Origin: Branchiostoma floridae
Lineage: Eukaryota; Chordata; Leptocardii; Amphioxiformes; Branchiostomatidae
Reading direction: 5' to 3'
Length of the DNA stretch: 64,000 nucleotides
Assembly (NCBI RefSeq): GCF_000003815.2
Contig: NC_049981.1
Coordinates: forward strand, 31,010,309 to 31,074,308
Part shown: one piece after another, positions 45,479 through 60,400 of the stretch
Numbering within the stretch: the first letter of the stretch is position 1
Layout: every line of letters begins with the position of its first letter
The notes under the pieces: model-generated
Database searches by the model: none
The model's input: the letters and a program-made list of their open reading frames with translations, nothing else
What the model was told of the DNA's origin: nothing
Translations under genes and position numbers: made by a program

Positions 45479-48400
45479 CTGCAACAGCAACGGACGTTTG
45501 GGAGTTCATATGTTTCCAAAAACATTGTTGAACAGATTCATTAGTCACGTATGTGCACAGTGAATAGGATTTGCATCAAGCAGCGACCACTTTTTAAAGG
45601 TAAACACACGTACCTTTCAGTCCGTTTTGATCATAGAGTGACCCAGTTTCAACCTACTTCTCGCAACTCTCGCGATCAAGATGGACTGATAGCCATCGAA
45701 AATTTGGAGGTACCTTTAAAAAGTAGTCACTGCTTGATGAACATTTTCAAATTATTAATTGTCTCCAAAAACAAACTCACTGGGACATACATCGATGAAG
45801 ATTACTTATACATTCAGGTGATGGAACTGTGTTATATAAGCTATGTGCGGGGCATCTTACCTCTGACAACATTGTCTAAACCTTACATAGGCTATGTAAG
45901 TGGCATGATCTTACCTGCTTTATATAGGCTATGTGCGGGGCATCTTCCCTGTCGATACATTGTTTTAGTCTTATACAATTTATATACTACAAAATGCATG
46001 TACTTGACATCTTACCTGTCAATGCACTGTGTTAGCCTTATATAGGCTATGTAAGCTGCATCTTCGCCTAGAAGGTGCACGTGAGGATTGAGAATCGTTG
46101 TGTTGGTTGCTTTGCTGTTCTTCGTCAGCGCTAGATGTGTGGAAAAAAAAAAGATAAAGGATATTTAGAGTTTGGTTTGGTCATTGTAGATATATGTATT
46201 ACGATTTCTTAGTCCATTTCAGAACTAAAAGTGCCTTAATTGTTCATTTCAAATCATAAAATTTTTTAATACAATAATGACTCGCAGTATATAATTTCAA
46301 CTCTCTTGAATTAGCTGGGCATCTACGGCTGCGAAAAGGATTAACAAAAATCAAAATCAAATATACATATTAAGTGAAGCATTTGTAGTTACTAAGTTAT
46401 GTATGCAAAACATTCTTGAAAAGGACTTGATAACTTCACTTTTTTTGATGTGGCAATATCTTGCCTACCTCTGTGCATATCACTCATTTGCTTTCATGTT
46501 GACTTAATTTAGAATTTATCAAAATGTTTCAAATCTGAGAGGCAAACATTACATACTTGCGACCTAATTAAATAAATTTGATTAGAACAACTCAGAAAGT
46601 CTTTTTCTATTGTCCCAGTTGTAATCTAAGTAAAGTAAGAGATAAAGTCTTTACCGTGTTCAAAGTAGAACCTATGGAAGTCCATGCCATACACCAGATT
46701 TCCGAGAGCCTCGGGTTCAAATGCCGTCATCCCAGGCTCACAGATCTTACTGCAACAAACACACATAACCAAATGGCATTCAGATACCTAATTTTTTATT
46801 TTTCATTTTCAATCAGTACAAAAGGGCATGCATATTTACATCATTAATGATGATATGCGGCCCATGTGATACAAAGAAAAACAATCATACATCACATTAC
46901 AGTTTTAGCCTTGAACATCACGCACATTATTGTGATCAATAAAGCGTTATCATCAGCTCATATCCATACAAACATATACATGTGTGTTCTTATAATAGCA
47001 GTGAAACTAGCTCTGGGAATTATAATGAGTTTTTTTGTTGTTGTAGTTCCAAGTTTTTTTTTCTATTTGCACACTTGCATCAGTTGCATTGCCTTCTCAC
47101 AAACTAGCCTCTACACAGACTATGAAAACATTATTATTTGTCCTTTGAATGAAGTGTAAACTATTTCCTTCAGGCTTCTGAAGCATTTTTTTTCAAGGTT
47201 TCAAACTCCTCAAAAGAAAACAAATAACAACAGTGTATGAGAAAAATAAAACTTACGTGTAAGCTTCATAATCAGCATTAGTGATGCACTCGATCAGATT
47301 CTCTGTCATCCGTATTATCTCCTGCTTGCGAGCTGCAAGAGAAACGTTCATGAAAAACTCAGACAGATACACAACACTGTCACCACTTTGGGGAGCCTTT
47401 CAGTACACTCAGTTTAGTAGCCATTTGGTGACACTGCTACAAGAAGAGAGTCCTGACAGAGAGGAGCAAGGGCCTGGCCTAAGCACCAAGGTGGGAAGGC
47501 TACAAAAAGAGGTTCAAATTGTAAACTGACATCTTCAACACATATTTAAACAAGAAGCACATAAAATCAGAGTGTATCAAGGGTACGACTATACCCTGCC
47601 TGATGCCTCGTGTAAGTTAGAATGATTCAGATCAGTGTTCTAGCCAGCCTGAATTTTTTTTCCATCCCCTGGATATTGAATGGAAATTCTGTTGAAGGCG
47701 CGATGGTCCTAAAATCTAGACCCTATGAAATGCTATTTACTTTAAATTTGAGGGGCAAATACACTCAGCTTGGTTTAATCAATATCTTTACATGCCAATT
47801 TTTGCTCGTCTTAGAGGACGGAATGGGCAAAAGTTTTGTCCATCCCGAGCAGCAAAATTCCGTCAAAGAATGGACACTGGCTAAAGCCCTGATTCAGATC
47901 ATGTTAAGTGATCCTTTTCTGAACCTTAACTTGTCAAGATTTTGTAAGGGTTCCCTTGGGAATCAGTGGCATAACTGAAGGGGATGCCTCAAAGACTAAT
48001 AGCTGAATAAATAGACAAATAGATTCATGGCTATGTTTGTGTTTTCCACTGTAAAAGGGATTAATTACAACTCTCGTAAAATCAGCACCAAGGACAGGAG
48101 CTTAACTAAGCTAGCAGTTTACCTACATTATCACTGCCACTTTAGGTTTGTAAGACTGCTGCTGGCCAATGTTGTAACCAGAGTCTCCTAATCGTTTCTG
48201 CCATTACCTGATGCCACTAACATGTAGCCAAATCTGTATATTTGGGCAAACAGTTTCAGTGAGAGACCAGTTTTCCTCCTGGCTCTCTAATGCATTAGCC
48301 TGGGTACCATCCGGATAGTAGTTAGCTCCGACGTTTATTGTACACTACATACATGTACAGTTGCGCCTCTGCTATTCTGTCTGGGAGCCTTGATATCTCT

Positions 48401-51400
48401 AACGTCTGGAATCGTCCAAGTTTTGAACGAGGGCGCTGATTGGTCCCTACATGAGTGAATTAAGGAATGGGTTCAAGAGCTTGTTCAAACAGGCGTTCCA
48501 ACACCTGAAACACCCTCCGTCCGCCTGTTTAACCTAAAGCTTTAGAACCCTCTCCTCAATTTGCTCATTAGCTGACGTTACCTTGATATGGTTCGTATGT
48601 GCAGTTCTACAGAGGGCCGGGTGGCAGAAGTGAACATAGGAGTGAACTACTGTAAACGAATTCAAGTTCCCGGGGATTTAATTTCACCATAATGGGAAAA
48701 GGGACTTTTCGTGTTGTTTATAAGTTCGCTGTAGCACCATGTACTGTAGTCTTTTACTGCCATGGAAAAATGTTCGCGGTGAAGTGGCCACTGTGAAAAC
48801 CGCGAACATAAAACCACCGCGAACATTTCTGCATTTACAGCACTACCCAGATGGCACCCAGGCTACTAATGTCCTCTTGTTAAAACTAAACAGGCATGTG
48901 GATTTAATGGGTGTGGCCTTAGCATTCTAAAGGAAACTAGTAAGGAAGAAAATGGTTTACCTTTGACCTCGTCGTCCTCCACAATGCTGCCCTCAGCTGA
49001 CCCCTGAAAGCCCAAACGATGTGAGGAATGAACAGCAGGGAGGGAAAGGGGGAGGGGGGCTCAATGGTGGAAGACTTGGACACTATGGAACACATCCAGT
49101 CTGATATATCTTTCTTACAACTGAATCTGTTGACATTTTGAATACAGAAAGTAAATTTTGCCAGGAATACTTCAATACTTTTAAAAAGAAGTAAGTACAA
49201 TGTATGATGTGAAATTTGAATGGAATATTTTCCATGGAAAGACAGAAGGGCACAATGGTAAATGACTGATAAACAATGTTTAGAACAATTCAATAAAATA
49301 CTTAAAACCTACAGAGCTAAAGCTATCAAATTTGCGTATGGTAAAAATCATTTTTGATAAACGTCATGACACAATGAAATGCAATGAAAATGTTTTGAAA
49401 CATTTGAAATTCAAAAATTCAAATTCAAATTTTGGTTCTCTATAGCTGACATTTGTACCCATTGTGGCTTTTGCAAGACAAAACAACTAACGCTAAATTT
49501 GAACGAAAGGCTCATATATGAAGACAGAATGACACTGTTGCAGATTGAATGATGTTTGGTGAACAGAGATTTCCCAATCTCAAGAAGTCTATACATTGTA
49601 CACACATATACAGTACGTTACTGCATCTGACAGCTTGTTGAGAAGTTTTGCAAACCAATGTTGTCACACAGTACGAAATTTGCGAGCTAAAATATGTAAT
49701 GTAAGTTTAACGGGGAACCGAAAAAAATATTTCGAAATGAATTTTTGGCAAAACACCAACCACAATTGATCTTCAGTTGTTATGGTTGACATCTACACAA
49801 AGCTTAAAACGTAGCATGTTATAAATTCACCCAGGGTTTCCTACAGAGTTACTTGTATGTATCAAGCTTAAAAAACAAACTAACTCAAAACTCGATGGCC
49901 AAGGCATGATTCCTTGAAATTAGTTTTCACTGCAGTCCTTAATTTGACATCGTTAGCATTTTGGAATAGGTAAAAAGTAACAGATTGTTTGCTTTGCATG
50001 CGTGTCAAATTAATTTGGTAGCTCCTAGCCAAAACATACCTTTGTGCAATCCAAAGTGCACACTAAGGTTGGTTTATAATAAACTTGCACAGCTGCAAAT
50101 TTTGTAATTTTAATTGTAATCAAATTATGATTTTACCCTTAAGCATATTTTGGGGAAAATTTCTTCTATAACTGAAATGAAAATTTAAAGCACCCAAGTA
50201 GATACAGATGTAAGAAACCCTGGGTTCGAAATGTACATGTACACACCATAATGCAGAGACTGTAATAATAAACAGGCAGCTGAAAATGTAATCTGTTCTT
50301 TGCCTTCCTACTCTACGCAGGTAGATGCAAACAAACAGCTTACGAATAAACAAGGGAATGTAAGTAACAGTAATACAACTTCAGCCTGTTTTTAACACTA
50401 AAACACGAGGCTGACATAAGAAGGGCAGCACACGCTAGCTACTAACTCTACTGCAATCCTACCTGCATTAACGTTACACTAGTATTTGACGATGTTGAAT
50501 TTCCCTCTGCCTGGTTTAAGAAACGACAAACCACAAGGCAGAACGGTTTAATCACAGCAAACTCTGCTGCACACACGCACAGGTCAGGCCAGCTATTCTA
50601 CTCTACACATGGCAAGTCTTCACAATAATGTATTGTCCCTGAACTTCTCAGGTCCACAGTCACTGTCTTATAACCCATGTCTAACACATAAAGGTGGTAA
50701 GATTTTATAGGGCCATGTTTATCTATATGCACGCATTAATTTTCGGCCGTTTCCAGAAATAAAAAAATTAAAAAAAAAGGTTCCATGGGCGTCATTTAAC
50801 AAAAAAGGACTTTTGGTTCGAAAATTTCAGCATTCTTTTGGGGTCCTGTTGCAGCCAAGGTCAACCGAGACTGGACTGCTAAATATGTACACAAGTTTTG
50901 ACTTTCACTTAAGAAATAAGGAAGTTGACTCGTACAAAGGGCCGACTTCCTTCACTTTAAGATGTAGATATGGGCTATAAGACAGTTCTGACGACACTTA
51001 GAAACCCAAGGACCTGCATACAGCTCAACTGTTGCTGCGATCAAGAACTGAGAGAGATTTTTTTTTTTGAAACGTTTCAGGAAATCCAAGAAAAATTGCC
51101 TAAAGTGCAGAAGGCTTTTCCTTGAAGTGAGAGTTTTTTTTTCCTTCACATTGTCTACAAGGTACTTCAGTTTTCTTATCATTTGAACCACTTTGTGCGT
51201 ACTGCAACAGCTGTGCTAATTGTGAAGACAATATAAAGGAGGTGACCTGGACCGTCCAACAGACATTTCAAAATGAGTGAGGTAAAAATAAAAATCTCCT
51301 GCCCTATCGGTAATAAGAAGGGCTGACGTCTCAACTTGACTGAGAAGTCAGGCACATAACTTGTGGAAGAATTTACCTATTACATAACAGTCCATTGATG

Positions 51401-54400
51401 CTTCCACTTGAAAAGTACACAGCAAAATCAGCAATGGACCAGGAAAAGCGCCAAAACTATCCTGAACTGGTGACTAATGTCCAGAATGAAAAATAACAGG
51501 AAGTAATTTGCACAGAAAAAAAAGAAGTGTGTGTGTGGGGGGGGGGATTCGACCTTGAAACGTCTGCTGGATCAGTCTCAAGGTCATCTGCTCACAGGCT
51601 GATCCCAAATCGTTGCGATCATCCAACGTTAGTAAAAAAAAACACAAACATCATGCCAAGTTCACTTCAAATCGTTTTCACACAGTGTCAATAATCATCA
51701 GAGCTATGTTAGAGAAGCTCTTTGGTGTTCAGAATCTGATTTTGTTAGTGTTGTTTGGGAGAGCCAGACCATGAGGTGTGTTAGAGAGGCTAACTATGCG
51801 GCAGAGAGAGAGAGAGAGAAAGAGATAGACGTCAAGCAGAGGTCATGCGACTGGAAAACAGAAATCTCACCAGTGACTGTACACTCCTCCTCTGTTACCA
51901 TGGCAACGGGAATATTGAGAGATACCGGCCAACAAGAGAGGAAGGAAAGAAAGAAAAAAGTTCCGTTTTGGGTTATCGTAGAAAGTGACGTTCTACTCTA
52001 CATCTTGTGCAGGGGGTTACACAGTCAGAAAGTAATTCAGTCCAAGCAAGCGAACAGATTACATTTCCTTCTAGCCAGGTCAAATCAAGGTCATGCAGGT
52101 AAATCTACAGGGGTCAGAGGTCAAGGGTCACCCATGCTAAACACCAGGTTAGGTGGGGAATGGTTATTACACCATGAGTAGGAAATCTAAGGTATGTCCG
52201 AAAGCATGCAAAATTTTGTCTATGCATGGAAATACATACAAAACAATGAAGATGCAAAACAAGAAGCATGTTTTAAACTCACAGAATTAATCACAGTAAC
52301 GAACATGATTCTCAGCATTGGTCAAAATGGATGCAATAATAATAATAATAATTCACACATTGTACAAGAAAGAGAGCATGATGATCAGACTACATATAAC
52401 ACTGGTCACTTTAAATTTGTATGCGTATGTAGTGGATGTTACAGATGTATGTAAAAGTTCATGCCAGCTGAAAAAGCATGCTTTGCTCCACTGATACGTA
52501 ATATTTTGTGGCATCTTTCATTTCATTTCCTTTCAATCTGAGACTGAGGATGAAGCGTAACTGTACACTTTTTCGCCACGTCCATGTATTTAAGGGCAAT
52601 GCGGCTTCAATACTTTCAGGCATAATGTCATTGCATAGGTATTTTACTTTAAAACTTGCTAAAGATTCGAAAAAATCAAGAAAGCAGCATCTGTCAAATG
52701 TGCAAATATTGCCAATACAGATGATCTAGCTAGTGCAAAGTCTGCAAATCAAAATATTCGAAGAATGGATCAATATATACTAGCTATTTTATCTAAAAAT
52801 TTGTTGAAGATTGCAAAAATCAAACTACACATCATGTAGTATTCTGTATCAGGTTTGGGTCCAAAGAATGGACAGCATTTTTCCTTAGTTCCCTTTAAAG
52901 AGACCAGTGTTAAACGAAAATTACCGGGTGGGAGCGTTTTGTTTTTTTTGGAGGGGAGGGGACGAAGGAGCATGCAGGAGACGTGGAGTTGTCAGCTGTC
53001 AGAGCGTGACCTGTACAAACCTTGGCGTCTGTCTTCTTGGACAGCAGGCTTTTACCTACAGGACAACATGGCGACATTCACTGCAAGGTCTCGACAACGG
53101 AGACTCATAATTTATGCATCGTTATTCAACAACAACAAGATGCGATCTTACATACGGGTGTTCAAAGTGCGACCACGCAAACATGCCGTTATGGATGACA
53201 ATGTCAGGAAACTTCTATATGGCCTCCTTCAGTCAAAATTGACCATTGTAAAATTGATATTAGACCTACAACGTCAACAGTGGCTAAACAGTCCCATATG
53301 AGAATGACAGAGAATGTCAGAAAAAGTCTACTACACATGTAGTAATTTGAGAGTGACTAGATCAAAATGTGGTTCTGTTTGCAGTGGACATATCATGGCG
53401 CACTAAAACTTGAAATAATAATTAAGGGACAATGTCATATGCTGCAGTAGATAACAAGTGTTCACAGCAACACGGAACATTTCAGAAGATGCCAAATCTA
53501 TTGCGATCTACCTTTTCCACAGTACATCTGCTTGCAGTATGCTTCCCAGACTAAGCTTAAAATAAAGTCTTTCATTTTGCAGACATTTTCCCCTCAAAAA
53601 AGTGTCCACATAAATAGTCATCCCCATCCACCCATTTCCATCTTGTAAAACCCTGCAAATGTCATCCATAAGACACATTTGTGTGCTCTACGTTATTATC
53701 ATAATGCTAAATTTTCTTCTTAACAAGTTCATTCGTTAGGTGTCTGCAGCTTTATCAGCGTAACATTATCAACCATCTTCCGGCTGACTAACTCCATATA
53801 TAGCCAATGCAAATTTGTATGATGCCAAATAAGACACTTTTGTAAGCTGAAGGTTAACAACAACTGGGCAAAACTCTGGTCAAATTCTGCCACAACCCTA
53901 AAAGTGTGTAATAATACAGTAACTGCAATTTCCTTATTCTTTCTACAAGGAAAATACATTTCTTTCTTTCTCATCATGACCATACAGTCATGTAGCTTCA
54001 GCGAAAAAGTAGATGCCTTCTTTCTTTTCACTCTAATTTCTTTGTCTTAAGAACAACCTGTTTTTTGGAAATTTCTCGTAGAAAATAATTTTGCTTTTCA
54101 ATAACGAGAATTTCATAAGTAGTCATAACTTTCTTCCAGAAAGAAAAAAATTTTGTATCTTCTGATGTAAAGGCGATGTAGACATCGTCAAGTCAAAACT
54201 ACAGGAACAGCAAAAATTTACAGCAAATTCAGATACATATTTTCAAAAAATGTGACGACTCAATTCAGAATTTGAATACTACACAGATCACACCGTTACA
54301 TACAAAAATTGTACGTATACAAGTACATTGTCGGATGAGGTAATAATACAACACTCCGATTTTACATGTGCTTGGCATGACCCAAAGTTTGGAAAATGGT

Positions 54401-57400
54401 ATATGTAGGGTCATTGTTGGAATGTATATGAGTCCACAAATGGTCCATTCAAGCATCATAGATACATCTTGTAAACACTCTCCCCATACATTTTTTTGTG
54501 TAGATGTATTTTCGATGTAATGTTTGAATGGATAATATTTTTTTTCTCCAAGCATGTGCATGTGCATGTTTGTGAATGTGTACACACTAACACTTAAAGG
54601 GTAATGTTGGTAGCTATAATCATAGTTAAGTGCGTCAGCTCTAAACTTTCAATACTGAAAAATTGGTTAGGATGTCTTCTTTCTTAGATATACAAATGCA
54701 GTGAACTCTTGTCACATTATCGCTTTCTCATAGACATTTTTCCTTTTTTGTTGTTGTGCACATTTTTCCTATTTTGTTTTTGTAACGGTTACCTTATCAC
54801 CACACTCAACAGCTTTTTCATTTTAGAAACAACTCTAGTGACCTTTGAGTCAAAGTGTCTTGAAGAATGGAAAGACATCCCAACCAAAGGTACTGGACAT
54901 TTTAAAGCCCCAACCCTTTCTTACAATGAGTTACCGTTCCATATTCCAACATTAATGGCATACAGTATAACTTACAACTGTTCATGCACATCAAATCAAC
55001 CCTGAGAAGGGTTCGATTGGTGAGTGTGATGCAACAACATGATAAGAGGTGTCCGTTTTGTCAATTCAAGTACTATTAATAATGACAACACACTAACAAC
55101 TGGAGTGATCGAGAGTACAGAACACTAGCACAGGATTGATCGACAGAAGATTCAGAGAACAGAGATTGGAGGCAGAGGTGTAGAGAAACATCATGCTCAT
55201 GATACAAGATGGGATCCCATGCAAATGTGAGGATGTTCCGAGTCCAGCGGGCCGACGACAGGGCCAACTGGACTGGTCAACAAGTCTGGCAGCGAAACAA
55301 AGTTCGTATGACAGAAGCAAGTACGGGATTCGGTGGCAGGCATCCAAATCAAATGGAAACTTGAATTGTGCGCTTAAAGATTTCTTGACATCGCAAGCAA
55401 ATTTGGATGCGTTAAAAGAAAATAATTTGAGTAGGAACAAAGGTTTTGGTGTAAAATTTTCTCTAGGAAAAACAAAGGCTGAAGGATAAAGCGAGAACCA
55501 TGCAGTTTGAATTTGGAACAACTTTTGGTGAAAGTCTTTCAACGACAAAGTAAAGATGTGCTACAGTTTAGGTAAGGTTTTCCAGTCCGAGACTGAAACT
55601 AGCATGGTATTTGCAAGCGTGGGCGACGTACCTGCATCCGCCATAGTCCCAGCCTGGCCTGCCGAGTTTTGCCTAACTGCACGTCCACACGACAGCGAGC
55701 AGAGGCACACAACACACACGTTAGAGTACGCACAATGCATGACACATCACACTTCAACCACAGGCAAAGACAACAGTGCACTGCTGGTAGAACGGGTGGA
55801 GAAATGGGGAATCGGAAAATGTAGTGATCAGAAGAGAGTATGAAACTATGCACGGTTTCAAACCTGGACACCCAAATACACACAACCGTGATTCATGGTA
55901 TGATACAGAATGTACAAGTAGTTAGCATGTATGCACCAATTCACTGGACTGTCCAAAAACTATCAGGACTGCATCATTTTGGTGGAAGAGGAGATTTCAG
56001 CACAGACCACTGCATGTCTTTGCCATTTCCAAAAGTCTGATGTTCATTTGTGATTTTCCAATTATACCAAAGATTAGAATGGTGAAAACAGTGTGAAAAA
56101 GAAGCAAAATGCAGCTAAAGGGTTTTGAAACGATAATGTAGCACCCAGCACTGAGGTTTCTATTGGCTAAAGTCACCAGAGGACAGGGATAAAGCTAAGA
56201 GCTTCATACTTTGCTGCTAAACAACAACAGAAAAATAACCCAGGGTCAATTCAGGGGCAGAAGACTTTTGCTATCTGTGTGAGAAAATGTCTCTGATTGG
56301 GAAAATCCCGTTTCCAGGGCGTGATAAGTTGAAAATCGATCAAGCTGGTTGATATTTTGGCGGACCAATGCACTGGGGCCAGGTGAAAACTGGGTGCTGT
56401 TTGAGAAACATGTTAACTGTGAACACCTGGTCTTCCAGAAACAAAATGGTGCAGGAATGTGTTCAGAAACCAAGCTGAAGGTTGTTAGATTGTTTACAAA
56501 AGTTTAGGAAAACAAGGGAAGAAAACAAAACTTCACACACTTTGGTTTGCAGGAATGACGCTATCTGATCTGTCCAGGTCAAATGCAGTGGCCTCGATTT
56601 TACTTGGCGACGCCTTTGCTGCCGTGGCAACTATACTGGAGTCTGACGGGGGTTCTGTTTTTTTTGCCTTTGCCGCAGTTACAAGTCCAGCAAATAGACT
56701 AGATTCTCCCTTTGGTTTTAAAAGTGCTGTTATGGTAGGGCTTTTAGGTTCAGGCGCAGGAGTCTCGTCTTTTCTCTGTACATCATGCTGTTGTTGTTGT
56801 TGTTGTTGTTGCTGTTGTTGTTGCTGTTGTTGTTGTTTTTTGCCCGGTGGTACTAGGGTAGAACACATGAAAATAAAGAGGGATAGAAAAGGGGTAGGAG
56901 GGAGAGATGGGAAAACGAAATGTTAATACAACAGAACGTAAAGTGTAGGAAGAAAAGAAGAAAAAAAGACGAGTCCAGTATTAATACCTTAGAGGGTATG
57001 ACTAACAAACCTTTGTGTCGTGCAGGCACTGTCAAGAAAAATTAAGGGTAAAAGTTAGAAAAAAAGGCATGACAAAAAGGGCAAACAAGATCAAACATGC
57101 AGAAATTAAGTACAGAAATAATCTGTAAGCTACGCAAATACAGAAATTTCAAAGTTTTACGTCAAAGGGCTACTCAAAGCAAGAAATGATCAGATGTCGG
57201 AAAGCAAACTCAAAAATAGCACTTACATGCCAAGAAAAGACAAAATGTTTGCGATCTCAAATGCATGTGTACCTGTATTACAGTGTTTAACCTTCACTCC
57301 TTCAGACACAGAAATAAAGAAAACCCAGCATACACGGCATCAGACGTTTCTCATGTGTGGCATATCATTTACGATCGGATACGGTCATGCATTGTGCCTA

Positions 57401-60400
57401 CCAAACTCAACTCAACTCAACAGGCAACCATGCAAAGGTGATGATAAAGTATGAAAGGGACAAAACACAAAGAAAGTCATATGCAAAAGAAATATGACAA
57501 TCTACAATATGAGCCCAGCAAGTTTAATTGAATATCTAGCTAAGATTTAGCGGAAAACCTTAGACTCGAAAGGCACATCAAAATACATTTCCTGTACAGC
57601 TTTCGTTTGTTTGCTTAGTGTTACTTCTTTCCCTAATTTTCAGCCCTTTACTAATTTTGCACCAAAAAAAAGATGGGATATGCCCTTTTGCTGCAACATT
57701 ACATTGGAGGACTTGTATCTGAGCCACCAAGCATGTAAAATAACCCATCCCATTCACCGAGAGTACAGTTAACATTACAGTGTGCGTTGGCTCAAAAACA
57801 AATCTTTCTTTTAATCCTCGCTAATTATAGTAATAAAATTGCAACAATTATTCTGCTGCGTTGTATTATCAATTTGCCAGTTGTGCGCTTAGTATTAAAA
57901 CAACACCTGAACTGTAACTGAATCATCACTCCTGAAGAAGGTCGACGGAAGTGCGACTGAAAATTCGAGGTAAGCTAATTTTGGTGTTGTAAGACAATGG
58001 AAAATCTTAAATAACACCTGAACTGCTGGGCTCAAGCTGTAGAAGTCTGATAACGTAAGAAACAAACAAACAGACAAACAGACAAACAAACAAGAGACAA
58101 AATCCACACACATCATGCTGAACACATGCTTCAGGCAAAAACATCACAAATAGGGAAGTCAAGGGGTGTGGTTGACATAACGCAGGTGCTCTGGGCACCA
58201 CATAAGCACATTTTGTATGGAAATTATAACGTTACTTATTACTGTGGTGACTCAATCATAAAACGATGAAGAAACTATGATAACTTGAAGTCAGGTGTCT
58301 ACAACGTTATGTGGCACTTGTGTGTTTGAAGTCAAAGGAAGATCAACATGTGAATTTAGGACACTTGGAGAGAAAGAACAAAATGGAATCCTGCAAGAAG
58401 GTTACTTGGAGAGCCACACCCATCATTCTCTGGTAAGAACACTCACTACGTCCCTCCGGACACCAACACCACCCCGTCTCAAACATGGTACGGTCCAACA
58501 ATAGGTCTTGTTCTTTAAATACATATTCTTGGATTCTAAAATGATGTTTAATATATTGGACCCCCTTAAATTCAGAACTAGATTTGTCTTTTTTTTTTTT
58601 TAACGCATGTATAGTTCATTCCCGACATAAGTCAGTAAGTCATAGTTCATTCCAGTGGTTGGACTGTAACATGTTTATCAGAGGGGGTTTGCATCAGATG
58701 GAGGGATATGGAAAGAACCATGTTAGCACGAGGAACACACTGGACGTGAAGAATGTTGCATGATGGGAATGCACATGTATCCCACAATGCAATGGATGTA
58801 TCCCACAGTTCAGTGCAACACCCTTCCTACCTGCATGGGCATTCTGTGCAGGAATGTCTAAAGCCAAAACCAGCAAAAAGGTGGAGAGGGGAACAAAGAA
58901 GACGTAAGTTCAAAAGAAACAAAAAACGGAACAAAGGGCTTAACAAGTTTTCCGTTTCACGGACCAACTTCGTTCAGGGGGCAGAGTTCAATTTTTTTCT
59001 CTTACTAGCAATTTCCCTTTTAATGTGCTCTGTCAATGACGTTTGGGAAGTAATTATCTTGAGGAAATTCAACCAAACCATACAGTGTAAAAATTACACG
59101 TCGACCTGTGAATGAGAAAAGGTTACTGAAGGCACAAACAAACACAATTCTAGCAAGATATCAACTTTCTTCCTGTCAGGATAGATTGGCATAATGGTTT
59201 ATCAACATAAACAGATAAGATTTGATTACTATGATCCCGACCAAGTTGGTCTGTGTACAGAATGTACCCAACAGAAAATAAACAGCAGCAAAAACTGAAC
59301 TTCACAATTTTTACGTTTCTCACAGAGAACCATGGGTTAGCTCTACTTTACTTTCTCTTATACATATTTTAATAAAAACAATTATACCAGTTTTGTACTT
59401 AACAGAACAAATTGTTGTACCAGTTTAACACAGCACAGTTTACCCCACCGAACGTGACAACAGCTAGTTAAAATTCAACCTCCATTAACATTTATCCACC
59501 AGATTCCACTCACGTATGTTACGTTATATATATTCTGCCCCTTTGTAAAACAGTGTGTTTAAAAGAAGATCTCTAGTGCAGAACCCCAGGAATGCAGAGT
59601 TTGCATTACACCTAGGGACACTGCATTGGAGATCCCTTAACACACATATATGTTAGGGCGGAGGATATACATAATATGAATGTTACCTGGCGGAATCATG
59701 TTAGTAGATGTTATAAAGACATGTTGAGATATGATACTACATGTGTCCCCTCGTGGTTCCTCTTAGAGATTTCTTTCATTGTCATTTGCACCTGGCAATA
59801 AAGCCATTCCATTCCAATTTAACTTCTTTGTAGTTTGTTCATGGATTTTGTAATACATTTAGCCTTAAGCTTGCTGTAATGTTCATGTGCTGGTGCAGAC
59901 ATTGTCAGAGCAAAATGCTGACACCCCTAAATCATACATGAACTCAACCTATTGAAGGCAGCACCTCGACAATGAAAGTTACAATGTATACCAAACCATT
60001 TCCAAGGGAAACAAGAAGGGACACATTTATGTCTTACACTTACATATTAGTTATCACCCAAGTCTAGAAAAAAAGCACAGTTTTTAAATTGAGCCTTAAT
60101 TCTAATGTTTAACACTTTGGAAAAAAATCAACCAATAAAAGTATCCATGAAAAAAGACACTGGCATAACCAAAGACGCTTGATAAAACTTGAGAAGATTA
60201 GATGGAGAAAATCTGAAGACATTGGACTTGTATTACTCCAAAGAGACTTTCTAGTAAAAAGGAATGCCCCCTGCTCTATGGCCATGCCAGCATCCTGCCC
60301 AATACCCTCAGTGCTTTTTCACTCAGAAACGTTTTAACGTACTTCATCTTCTGAAAATGTCTGGACAGGGGTGTTACTTTGGCTCAATTTGTAGCTGGAC

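Noticed and set aside
51871-51891. 21-nt candidate CaMKII exon (EECTVT)
   Set aside because: The acceptor lacks a pyrimidine tract and the peptide has no known counterpart.
55093-55548. 151-codon minus-strand frame and overlapping 98-codon plus-strand frame (55193-55489)
   Set aside because: Both strands are open over the same bases, no domain is recognised, and neither fits CaMKII phases.
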